From Aphanomyces cochlioides (taxonomy: Eukaryota > Oomycota > Saprolegniomycetes > Saprolegniales > Verrucalvaceae): a stretch of DNA of 64,000 bases. Within the stretch, counting starts at the first letter, position 1; every line of letters begins with the position of its first letter. This document shows, in pieces, positions 21,230-32,194 of the stretch. The position numbers and the translations under genes are program-made. Location: NCBI GenBank assembly GCA_019828595.1, contig JAHQRK010000012.1:124001-188000 (forward strand), read 5' to 3'. The notes beneath the pieces were generated by a model. The model was not told the DNA's origin. It did no database searches and was given only the letters and a program-made list of their open reading frames with translations.

Positions 21230-21307
21230 CACGAGTACAGATGAAAATGAGTAGAATGGAGGGGTGAGAGGGGAGGTTGAAATGGATTGAAGCAGGGGAT
21301 AGAAGCC

Positions 21308-23746
21308 TTAGAGTTGATCGTCCTCCAAATCGAGGGGATCAATTTCGTCGGCGTTCATGGAGTGGTGAGCTTTGCTGCAGAGCTCGTCGATGTGGTAATT
21401 GTTGGTGATGCTTTTGAGCATCGAGATGGCCGACAAGACGGGAGCCGGCAAAGTGAACTTCTCGAGATTGTCGCTGAAGTTTTCGATCAAAGCAAACAGC
21501 GACCAGTCCGTCAAGCAGTTGGTGTCAGGCAATCTTGTTGCTTCTTGGTTCAATAGAACAGTCAGTGCCTCCGAGTTTGTGTAGAGGTCTGGGGCCCGAT
21601 TTGAGAGGAATAAGTCAATCGTAGCAAGTGCAAAGAGGATGCGCTTGATCTCTGGTATGTCCGTGGTCAATTCTTCCAAGATTTCTGACGGGTGAATCTT
21701 GTATTGAGCCATGAAGTTGACGTGATGTTTGTAGTTGTGAGGCTTGCCTTGAGCTTTTAACAAAGCCATCTTGCGCTCAATAGTCTTGGTTGCAACAAGT
21801 GACTGAAACAAACTGAGGTCTTCATCTTGTGCGTACATAGCATGTGCAACGAGCTGAGGATCATCTCGCAAAATGCGTTGACATTCGGTGATACTGCCTT
21901 CGACTTTCTTGTCTCGAATGATCTTCTTCGCCAATTCGAGGTGGGCTGCAGCAGACTTGTTAAGTCGTTGTTTCTTCGCTTTGCCTTTGGTCTTTTTCGG
22001 GCGTGGCGCACTTGAATCTTCCAATACAATTCGAGGCACTGCAAAGTCTTCAAACGAGAGTTCCACGTCGTCTTCTTCGAGGATATGAAAACGGTTGGAT
22101 GTCGGCAGGGGATCCAAACGTGGGGACGAAGGCAAAGTACGTTTTGGAGCTGGTCCAGACCGGTAGCCCGTTACCAATTGAAGGTCCAGCGAGTTCTTGG
22201 GCTGCTCACTTGGTGGAGCAAGAGCGGGCGATTCGTTGGTAGACATTTCCACATCTTCTTGTTGTTTGTCTTGTCCATTGTTGTTAGGGGGATCGCTGTC
22301 ACCAGACATATCGACATCAGAGCCATGAGAAGGAGCTGTTGGCTGTGGTTGTTCATCTTGACCATCTTCAGATGCCTCAGTTGAGTCGGCCTCGCCTTCC
22401 GCATTTGTTCCAGGGTCTTGATCATGATCGTCTCCATCATGTTCAGGTTCTTTTTCTCCTGACGGAGGAGATTTTGCCGCTGCCTTGGCCGCTTTTGCCT
22501 TCGCTTTTTCAGCCTTGGCCTCTGCACGTCGTGAAACAATCGACGGAGGCAATGTCTTGTTCAGAGCAGCGATCTTGTGCTGAAACACGACGACAAAAGG
22601 CTGACCCGACGGATCCGTAATGGTGATTTCGCGTAGTGCGTCGCCGGATTTTGGCACCAGCACTGCAGGAGGCGCAGACGACTTGAAAATGACTCTCAAA
22701 TGCGGCGACTTGATGTTCTGACCAGCAGTAGGGTTGAATGCTGCTATCACTGACTTGGTCAATGCAGCCATTTTCTTGACAATTGCCTTGGCCATCGAAG
22801 GGTGACTGACCTTGTTGAACGTAACATAGTAGTTGTTGCCATAACGCGAGTACTTGGGAACCAGGAAAAATCTTTGCCACCAAGTCGAAACGTTGTGCCT
22901 CCCATTTCCACGCACGTAGACAAGTTGTAACTTGAGATCACAATGGTCTGTGGGTTCTTCTTGTGGATCAAAATGTTCGGAAATTTGGAGCCCCATAACG
23001 AACCAGGATTTTCCTTGACAAATTGATCGCAGATGACTTTTTCGGACCAGTCCTTGTAGCCTTCGCCCAACTTGACTGTGAGCTCGTACACTTGGGACTG
23101 GGGGGTGAGCAAAATGTTTTCAATGAAGGCGTCCATGTCACCAGAGTCTTTGTAGAATGCGTCCGCCATGGCCTCGCATCGCGCAATATCGTCATCGGCA
23201 ATAGCATGAGCACCAGTGTTGCGATGTTTCGCGCCTTTGGGAGCATTGCCTTGCTTGGAATCTTTCTTGGACGAAGCTGAATCCTTGCCGGGAGTCTTTT
23301 GCGTCCATGGATTGGCCTTTTCAGCGTTTTGTTGCTCTTGATCGCCTTGTATTTTGTCTGCCGCGGTAGGAGGATCAACAGCGCCATTTCCTTGAGCAAC
23401 GGATTTGTCGACAATGTCTTGATTTGACTGGTCATTGTCATTGTTTGTCGATTGTTCCTCTTGAATAACTTCTCCAGGAGTATCACACGGCTTCGCTTGG
23501 CCGTTAATGTCGCCTGACCCATCAACCTCAGAGTGAATTTGAGTATTTCCCTCGTCGGTTAAGGCCTCGGTTTCAGTAGAATCCTTCCCCTCGGCGTCTC
23601 CAGAGACCATATCCACGTCCTCTTGAGATTTTTCTTCTTCCTCTCCCGTTCTAGGAGGCTCAGCACAGGGGGCGACGCGGTTGGTGGCTGCTGGCTCAGT
23701 CCCATTGGTCACGAGAAAGGCCGGGGCCAGACCCCCAGTGACAGGG
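21308..23746 (-). pseudogene. ORF1 of copy F, segment 3 (frameshifted, residues ~201-1012)
   Basis: The C-terminal four-fifths of F's ORF1, from the G insertion site to the TAA at 21308. A +2 change at about 22866-22870 (five A's where other copies have AAG) shifts the frame inside the globular core, after RLGGKDF. The downstream part (FLVPKYSRYG onward) is open in a different frame. With the two short N-terminal pieces the ORF totals 3041 nt, which confirms the +2. Confidence 0.92.
23732..23746. repeat. TSD of copy G, left
   Basis: CCCCCAGTGACAGGG, repeated at 49281-49295. Confidence 0.94.
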
Positions 23747-23891
23747 TTAAATGAGTTGTATTAACCTTATTTTTGAGCAAAGGCCCTAATGACTTACTAA
23801 TTTGCCTCGTACTGTATAAATAGAACTTGGAAAACAGAATATGGCAAAGTGGTCATTGAACAGGAGATGAAGTGGTGAGCCGTCAGCTCAC
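23745..23891 (-). other. 3' UTR of copy G (147-nt class)
   Basis: Same as in D and CE: shortened right arm of the stop-codon hairpin, and the standard terminal hairpin next to the target GGG. Confidence 0.88.
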
Positions 23892-26800
23892 TCATGAAAC
23901 GACACTGTCAGGAATGGCGTGTTGACGTAACCAGGGGTCCGAAGATAGATGCTTGAGCACATTGAATACCTTGGTGTATCCCTTCTTGAGAGGGAGATCA
24001 ACCAGGAGCTGTTGTAGATGTAGCTTGATCAAAGAGGCAGCATGAATGGCAACTTCCATCGGACTCTTCGCTGTGAGGTCGGGTCGAAAGGTGCGATCGG
24101 CACGTTGGAGCCATATTTGATAATACACGCAGGCTCGGACAATCGGCCAGATCTTCAGATAGCCACGGATGTAGTATCCATCGGACGGCTTGGGCGTCTC
24201 GTAGAACATTTCCAGACACGTGGACGGAAAGGAACACTCGAGCAGTCGCTGGATTGTCTTGAAGAAATACCAAACAGATTGACCATATCCACAAGAGAAC
24301 AGGAAATGCTCGTACGTCTCATTGACACGACAGAAGACACACGTCGGCTTGGGGTCTTGGTACTGAAACAGATATTGCATGGCGTTGGCGCGGAGAAGGG
24401 TCTTGAAAATGAACTCTCCATATCGAGGGAGAATGTGGTCGGGTTGGAGGAAGGCGGCAAGTTGGGTAAGGCGCTTGGGGTCTTCGTAAAAGTTGGATGG
24501 CAGGTTGAGATGCTTGGTAGGAAGAATGGACGAGCTGACAGCTGGAGAAGCTCTGATCTTAGCCGATTTCGAAGTCGCAAACGCCAACAAGATCGGACTC
24601 GAGTCAGGGTGAATTATCCAGTGCCATTCCATCCATTCAGAGCTTGGCGTCGGCAAGTGGAACACGGGAGCATCCTCTTCAGAAACAATCTCAAACAATC
24701 GTGATAACTTGGTCACCAAGATTGAGATCCATTGTTTCGTTGGAGGGACAAAATTGGCTTGGCGGCAGGCACGGTTGATTTTGTCGAACAAGATCGAAGC
24801 TGGCCAAACTCGCTGACACGGAGTCAACAAATGCGACAACTTCGTGATGTGAAGCGAAGCCAATACATTGGCTTGGTCTTGCGTCGATGTAGAGCACTGA
24901 TCGTATAGGTCTTCGAGTCCAGGCAGATACGAGTTGTGCCAAAGGGGAACATCCAAAGATGAGATGTGATTTGGACAGCCGTACGGAGTCCAGCGGGATT
25001 CAAACCAGCTACTCAATAAGGCTTTCCACATTGGAGTGATATTGGGATTCTTGTACAGTTGTCTGATGAATGCAGAAGAGCCATTTGCCAAGAGGAGATC
25101 TCGGGGGGAACCCCATGGATGAAAAGCCTTCTCGAGGAGAGTATAGCCCGGCGTAATCCAGGCAGACATGGCAGACTTGCGGGGTGGGGTGGTGATGGCT
25201 TGAATGCATCTGATCATGACAGAGCGGTTGTGTTGTTGCCATAAAGCAAGTGCATGGTGCAGGCCTAAGCCACCGGACTTCTTCGGCATGAATATGATCT
25301 CCTTTTTGATCAAACGGAGGCCATGGACAGAGGAGGATGGGTTGATTTCTTCACCATGCATAAATTGAAGCATGGCCTTGTCGATCTTTTTGGCCAGGTC
25401 TTTGTCGGCAGGGACAAAAGCCAGTTGGTACCATAACACAGGCAGACATATGCTGTGCAGGATAGTGACTTTTCCGGCCATGGTTCGAGCCTTGTAGAGC
25501 CACAAAGACAAGCGAGCCACAAACTTCTCAAACACGTAATTGAAACGTGCCAATGGAGAAAGATTGGGCGCAACCAAGATACCAAGAGCCTTCACGGGAC
25601 TGTCGGAAGTAACTTGTAGTGAGGCAAGGTTCCCATTCAACTGGCTGTAGGTCAGAATTTGGGTCTTGTCTACGTTGAGTCGGAAACCAGACTTGTCGCA
25701 AAAGGTTTGAACCAATGCAAGCTGCCGGTGGAGGCACGTCTCATTTGCCGCATAGAGTTGCGAGTCGTCGGCAAAGTAACTCCCAGTGTGGTAGCGATCC
25801 CCACACTTGATGCCATAGTTGGAGTGTTGCCGTAGGAGTTGGCACATCGGTTCCAAAGCGATCACAAACAGAAGTGGCGACAGTGGATCACCTTGCAACA
25901 CACCGCGTGAGATGTGAACTGGCTTGGACAAGAAGCCGTTCACCAAGATGCGAGACTTGCGGCCCGAGTACAGTACGCGAACCATGTCAACAAAGGTTTC
26001 GGGAAAGCCATAGTGACGGAGGACGCGGAGCAAGTACGCGTGGTCCACGCGATCAAAAGCTTTCTCAAAGTCAAGCAGTGCCACCATCGAGGACGGACTG
26101 TGTAGTTTGATGTGGTGCAGCATGTCATCCAGTCGTGCAATATTGGTTTGGATATTGCTTCGACGGATAAAGCCTTGCTGGTCCGGGTGGATGATGTGTC
26201 GAATGTGGCGCTGGAGTCGATAAGCCAGAATACTCGTCAGGATTTTCACATCCGTGTTGAGTAGGCTAATGGGCCGATAGTTCTTGGCTTGTGACTTGGG
26301 GCCTTTCTTGTGCAGCAACACCAGCGTACTGACAAGTTGCATGGGAGTCAAGCGAGGGTGAGAATGGAGCTGGTGTGTGAATAGCAGCTCCAATACCAAC
26401 GACCACTTGTGAGGTGCAAGTTTGAGGACTTCGAATGGCAGAGCGTTGGGACCTGGCGCTGAGTTCGAACTGCTGTGTCGAATAGCATGATAGAACTCGT
26501 TGGCGCGCAAGGGAGCCGACAGCTCTTTCTGGGCTTGCTCTGGCAGTTGCTTGTGTCGAGTCAATGGGGTCAGAAATGACGACACTTCGTCTCCAGATCG
26601 CTGCACCTCGGGAGCTGCAAACAAGTCCTTGTAGTAGTCGACCAGGACGTCAGACATGCCTTGTTGATTGGAGACAACATTTCCATTGACATCCACCAAC
26701 TCTTTGAAGACTGTCTTCTTCAAGGGGGTAGGGACAGGGGACATGAAGTGGAACTTGGACGAGCGTTGGAACGCCTGGTCTTGACGAAACTGCTTGTCTC

Positions 26801-27120
26801 GATCTTGCAGCTCGTGAATTTGCTTTTGAAGGTCTCGCACTCGATCCACCAGCACTGAATCTTGACGCATGTTGGGGACTTGCAAAAGCGAAGCGATCTC
26901 GACAGCTAACTTCTTCAACGGCAGACGTTGTTTCTCCAATCGTTGAGAATGGAATTCTTTGAGTTGGGAGCGGATATCATTGACCAGCATGTCGTAGGCC
27001 TTGGAGATATTGTGGAATGTTGGAGACTTGTCCAAAAATCGATCCAGACATCCATGAACAATCTCGGCCGCTCGTGGTAGACGAAGTAGCCAAGTTGGAG
27101 CTTTCCATGATCCAGAGCCA
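23892..27120 (-). pseudogene. ORF2 of copy G, segment 2 (residues ~269 to end, 7-aa deletion)
   Basis: Carries the linker, RT, post-RT and zinc-finger regions in a single open frame (about 1076 codons). A 21-bp in-frame deletion at about 26765 removes seven residues (LHLYKAE) between the endonuclease and RT domains. The RT motifs DFEKAFD, GVLQGDPLSP and FADD are intact. It is cut off from its start codon by the insertion of H at about codon 268, so no complete protein can be made. Confidence 0.93.
27105..27120. repeat. TSD of copy H, left
   Basis: CCATGATCCAGAGCCA. The final A is also the first base of the element. Confidence 0.95.
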
Positions 27121-27140
27121 CTTCCGAATTTGCCTCGTAC
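27120..27140 (+). repeat. 5' arm of subterminal inverted repeat
   Basis: Begins ACTTCCG and contains AATTTGCCTCGTAC, whose 14-nt complement is found exactly in the 3' UTR at 45214-45227. The arm starts at the first nucleotide of the element and is present in all six copies with a complete 5' end. Confidence 0.85.
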
Positions 27141-27180
27141 CCCTCAAGTCAAGAAGTTATCAAGTGCCGCCGCGCTCAAA
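27120..27180 (+). promoter_or_regulatory. 5' UTR of copy H
   Basis: 61 nt from the first element base to the ORF1 ATG at 27181. It contains no upstream ATG. Positions 27120-27140 match the reverse complement of 45214-45234 at 19 of 21 bases. Confidence 0.78.
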
Positions 27181-27207
27181 ATGTCCAACGCCAACAGCTG
27201 TTCCGAG

Positions 27208-27232
27208 CTCCGTGAGACCAACACTCACGGAG
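27208..27232 (+). other. Coding hairpin near the ORF1 start
   Basis: CTCCGTGAG, loop ACCAACA, CTCACGGAG: a perfect 9-bp stem beginning 27 nt after the first base of the ATG. It is present in every copy with this region. A role in RNA packaging or translation control is only a possibility. Confidence 0.6.
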
Positions 27233-27901
27233 TCACCATCATTCCAGGTATTGTATCACCTCACCCACTTTCGTCGTCCAATCAGGATGGCGGAAGTGGT
27301 GTGAGTAATGTCTCTACACCTAACCCTAGGGCCGAAGTGGAGGTCGAGTTCGACCCCAACAGCGTCTCTGGAGACCAATCTGCGTCTCGCTCCCCCAGCG
27401 CTTCACCTGGTGCTCCACTCGCCGGAGTTCCAGGGGGGGTCAACCTCAGTGGGTCAGTGGTTGACCCCCAGACCACTGTCGTTAACTTGTCTAGCGAAGC
27501 CCTCACTCAGGAGGGCGAACCACTGGGGCCTTGTGCCTGTGGTGGCTGCTTCCCTGGACTCCAATTGGAGTCGATCCCCAGTGAAGGCGGCGAGAAAACG
27601 GGGTCCATGCCAGCCCTAGAGGCTACGAGGGCCCCCCCTATGGGCACACCCTGCGGTTCTGTCTACTTCCCCCCAGGGGCCTCTTCGGAGGGGCGGGGGC
27701 GGTATCCCGATTTGGGTTCTCGCCGGAGCAATGGTGTACCCCAGTCACCGTGCTGCGGGGATGGCATGGATTCCCCTTCTACCCCTGTCACTGGGGGTCT
27801 GGCCCCGGCCTTTCTCGTGACCAATGGGACTGAGCCAGCAGCCACCAACCGCGTCGCCCCCTGTGCTGAGCCTCCTAGAACGGGAGAGGAAGAAGAAAAA
27901 T

Positions 27902-27916
27902 CTCAAGAGGACGTGG
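27902..27916. repeat. TSD of copy I, left
   Basis: CTCAAGAGGACGTGG, repeated at 34738-34752. Confidence 0.95.
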
Positions 27917-28061
27917 TTAAATGAGTTGTATTAACCTTATTTTTGAGCAAAGGCCCTAATGACTTACTAATTTGCCTCGTACTGTATAAATAGAACTTGG
28001 AAAACAGAATATGGCAAAGTGGTCATTGAACAGGAGATGAAGTGGTGAGCCGTCAGCTCAC
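27915..28061 (-). other. 3' UTR of copy I (147-nt class)
   Basis: Same sequence class as CE, D and G, with all four 3' signals present. Confidence 0.88.
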
Positions 28062-31000
28062 TCATGAAACGACACTGTCAGGAATGGCGTGTTGACGTAA
28101 CCAGCGGTCCGAAGATAGATGCTTGAGCACATTGAATACCTTGGTGTATCCCTTCTTGAGAGGGAGATCAACCAGGAGCTGTTGTAGATGTAGCTTGATC
28201 AAAGAGGCAGCATGAATGGCAACTTCCATCGGACTCTTCGCTGTGAGGTCGGGTCGAAAGGTGCGATCGGCACGTTGGAGCCATATTTGATAATACACGC
28301 AGGCTCGGACAATCGGCCAGATCTTCAGATAGCCACGGATGTAGTATCCATCGGACGGCTTGGGCGTCTGTAGAACATTTCCAGACACGTTGACGGAAAG
28401 GAACACTCGAGCAGTCGCTGGATTGTCTTGAAGAAATACCAAACAGATTGACCATATCCACAAGAGAACAGGAAATGCTCGTACGTCTCATTGACACGAC
28501 AGAAGACACACGTCGGCTTGGGGTCTTGGTACTGAAACAGATATTGCATGGCGTTGGCGCGGAGAAGGGTCTTGAAAATGAACTCTCCATATCGAGGGAG
28601 AATGTGGTCGGGTTGGAGGAAGGCGGCAAGTTGGGTAAGGCGCTTGGGGTCTTCGTAAAAGTTGGATGGCAGGTTGAGATGCTTGGTAGGAAGAATGGAC
28701 GAGCTGACAGCTGGAGAAGCTCTGATCTTAGCCGATTTCGAAGTCGCAAGCGCCAACAAGATCGGACTCGAGTCAGGGTGAATTATCCAGTGCCATTCCA
28801 TCCATTCAGAGCTTGGCGTCGGCAAGTGGAACACGGGAGCATCCTCTTCAGAAACAATCTCAAACAATCGTGATAACTTGGTCACCAAGATTGAGATCCA
28901 TTGTTTCGTTGGAGGGACAAAATTGGCTTGGCGGCAGGCACGGTTGATTTTGTCGAACAAGATCGAAGCTGGCCAAACTCGCTGACACGGAGTCAACAAA
29001 TGCGACAACTTCGTGATGTGAAGCGAAGCCAATACATTGGCTTGGTCTTGCGTCGATGTAGAGCACTGATCGTATAGGTCTTCGAGTCCAGGCAGATACG
29101 AGTTGTGCCAAAGGGGAACATCCAAAGATGAGATGTGATTTGGACAGCCGTACGGAGTCCAGCGGGATTCAAACCAGCTACTCAATAAGGCTTTCCACAT
29201 TGGAGTGATATTGGGATTCTTGTACAGTTGTCTGATGAATGCAGAAGAGCCATTCGCCAAGAGGAGATCTCGGGGGGAACCCCATGGATGAAAAGCCTTC
29301 TCGAGGAGAGTATAGCCCGGCGTAATCCAGGCGGACATGGCAGACTTGCGGGGTGGGGTGGTGATGGCTTGAATGCATCTGATCATGACAGAGCGGTTGT
29401 GTTGTTGCCATAAAGCAAGTGCATGGTGCAGGCCTAAGCCACCGGACTTCTTCGGCATGAATATGATCTCCTTTTTGATCAAACGGAGGCCATGGACAGA
29501 GGAGGATGGGTTGATTTCTTCACCATGCATAAATTGAAGCATGGCCTTGTCGATCTTTTTGGCCAGGTCTTTGTCGGCAGGGACAAAAGCCAGTTGGTAC
29601 CATAACACAGGCAGACATATGCTGTGCAGGATAGTGACTTTTCCGGCCATGGTTCGAGCCTTGTAGAGCCACAAAGACAAGCGAGCCACAAACTTCTCAA
29701 ACACGTAATTGAAACGTGCCAATGGAGAAAGATTGGGCGCAACCAAGATACCAAGAGCCTTCACGGGACTGTCGGAAGTAACTTGTAGTGAGGCAAGGTT
29801 CCCATTCAACTGGCTGTAGGTCAGAATTTGGGTCTTGTCTACGTTGAGTCGGAAACCAGACTTGTCGCAAAAGGTTTGAACCAATGCAAGCTGCCGGTGG
29901 AGGCACGTCTCATTTGCAGCATAGAGTTGCGAGTCGTCGGCAAAGTAACTCCCAGTGTGGTAGCGATCCCCACACTTGATGCCATAGTTGGAGTGTTGCC
30001 GTAGGAGTTGGCACATCGGTTCCAAAGCGATCACAAACAGAAGTGGCGACAGTGGATCACCTTGCAACACACCGCGTGAGATGTGAACTGGCTTGGACAA
30101 GAAGCCGTTCACCAAGATGCGAGACTTGCGGCCCGAGTACAGTACGCGAACCATGTCAACAAAGGTTTCGGGAAAGCCATAGTGACGGAGGACGCGGAGC
30201 AAGTACGCGTGGTCCACGCGATCAAAAGCTTTCTCAAAGTCAAGCAGTGCCACCATCGAGGACGGACTGTGTAGTTTGATGTGGTGCAGCATGTCATCCA
30301 GTCGTGCAATATTGGTTTGGATATTGCTTCGACGGATAAAGCCTTGCTGGTCCGGGTGGATGATGTGTCGAATGTGGCGCTGGAGTCGATAAGCCAGAAT
30401 ACTCGTCAGGATTTTCACATCCGTGTTGAGTAGGCTAATGGGCCGATAGTTCTTGGCCTGTGACTTGGGGCCTTTCTTGTGCAGCAACACCAGCGTACTG
30501 ACAAGTTGCATGGGAGTCAAGCGAGGGTGAGAATGGAGCTGGTGTGTGAATAGCAGCTCCAATACCAACGACCACTTGTGAGGTGCAAGTTTGAGGACTT
30601 CGAATGGCAGAGCGTTGGGACCTGGCGCTGAGTTCGAACTGCTGTGTCGAATAGCATGATAGAACTCGTTGGCGCGCAAGGGAGCCGACAGCTCTTTCTG
30701 GGCTTGCTCTGGCAGTTGCTTGTGTCGAGTCAATGGGGTCAGAAATGACGACACTTCGTCTCCAGATCGCTGCACCTCGGGAGCTGCAAACAAGTCCTTG
30801 TAGTAGTCGACCAGGACGTCAGACATGCCTTGTTGATTGGAGACAACATTTCCATTGACATCCACCAACTCTTTGAAGACTGTCTTCTTCAAGGGGGTAG
30901 GGACAGGGGACATGAAGTGGAACTTGGACGAGCGCTCTGCTTTGTACAAGTGAAGTTGGAACGCCTGGTCTTGACGAAACTGCTTGTCTCGATCTTGCAG

Positions 31001-32116
31001 CTCGTGAATTTGCTTTTGAAGGTCTCGCACTCGATCCACCAGCACTGAATCTTGACGCATGTTGGGGACTTGCAAAAGCGAAGCGATCTCGACAGCTAAC
31101 TTCTTCAACGGCAGACGTTGTTTCTCCAATCGTTGAGAATGGAATTCTTTGAGTTGGGAGCGGATATCATTGACCAGTATGTCGTAGGCCTTGGAGATAT
31201 TGTGGAATGTTGGAGACTTGTCCAAAAATCGATCCAGACATCCATGAACAATCTCGGCCGCTCGTGGTAGACGAAGTAGCCAAGTTGGAGCTTTCCATGA
31301 TCCAGAGCCATGGCGCAATGTTTGACGCTTTGAGATGATACGACAAGCCACGTGGTCAGCCTGTGGAACGTGTGGCATGTGCGTCGCCTTCCAATGACGA
31401 AGACCCGCCAAGGTGGACGAACAAAAGATGTAGTCGAGTCGGTTGGTGAGTGTGGGACTTGTGAAGGTTCTTGCCACGGGGTTTTGACGGCGAAACAGAT
31501 CCACCAGAGACAAACTGTGCATCCACTGTTCCAGTTGAAGGGTGCCGGCCATGGTGGAGGTACTGGGTCTCAACGAATCCAAATCTTTGTTGAGAGTGCA
31601 GTTGAAATCTCCTCCAACAATGTGGAGCGCATGTGGAGGAAAGTCGCGTGGCAATTCTTCGAAGTAACTTGCTCGTTGTTGGAAGGCTGCCGGCGCATAG
31701 ATATTGTGGAGAACGACTGTCAGTGGACCCAGAGTACATCGCACTTGTAGATAACGACCACGAAGCACTGGGTTGTCATGAGGGACTTGAGTGGCGTTCT
31801 TCAAAGGAGAGTGAGGATGTATCAACGTAGCCAGACCTCCAGTGGCTGGCGACGTGGATACTTCAGGGTAAATAGGCTCTTCAAAGAACAAAGAGCCTTC
31901 GTGGTTTGTGATGCGTTGCCAATGGAACGCAACACGGTCGTGGAGACTTGGCGTGCGGAAACGGGTTTCTTGGATAAAGGAAACGTCGTGAACACTTGAT
32001 AGTTTGTCGAGGATGTACCGATGACTGTTGGAGAAGCCATTGGTGTTGAGGGAGATGATTTGTGGGTCCCAGTCCACGAGTTCAGTTGGGACATCGGAGA
32101 AGTTGTTGTCAACCAT
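28062..32116 (-). pseudogene. ORF2 of copy I: EN-RT protein with late -1 frameshift
   Basis: From the ATG at 32116 (Met-Val-Asp-Asn-Asn), 4055 nt. A single-base deletion at about 28369 (GTCTG where others have GTCTCG) shifts the frame after the zinc finger, around codon 1249. About 1263 residues would be made, including endonuclease, RT and the full C-x2-C-x7-H-x4-C finger, ending in a short wrong-frame tail. Only the last ~100 residues of the normal protein are lost. Partial activity is conceivable. Substitutions specific to I include Gln for Glu in AFQQRASY. Confidence 0.93.
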
Positions 32117-32194
32117 CACGAGTACAGATGAAAATGAGTAGAATGGAGGGGTGAGAGGGGAGGTTGAAATGGATTGAAGCAGGGGATAGAAGCC

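Larger units (their letters stand above)
27181..27916 (+). pseudogene. ORF1 of copy H, segment 1 (residues 1-245)
   Basis: N-terminal part from the ATG at 27181 to the I insertion at SQEDV. It holds the Ser/Gly/Pro-rich region and the beginning of the acidic stretch. A 9-bp hairpin (27208-27232) lies just after the start codon. The frame closes in I's terminus after one more codon (Lys, TGA). Together with 34753-35060 and 39005-40999 it sums to exactly 3039 nt, so ORF1 was intact before I and J arrived. Confidence 0.94.

Noticed and set aside
27100..27140. Head-on junction of minus ORF2 and plus 5' end read as a twin-priming inversion
   Set aside because: The plus segment starts at the exact element 5' end and a matching TSD is found at 45280-45295, so it is a separate full-length insertion (H).
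27318..27333. Telomere-like CCTAACCCTAGGG in ORF1
   Set aside because: Only about one and a half repeat units, within coding sequence and present in every copy; not a telomeric tract.
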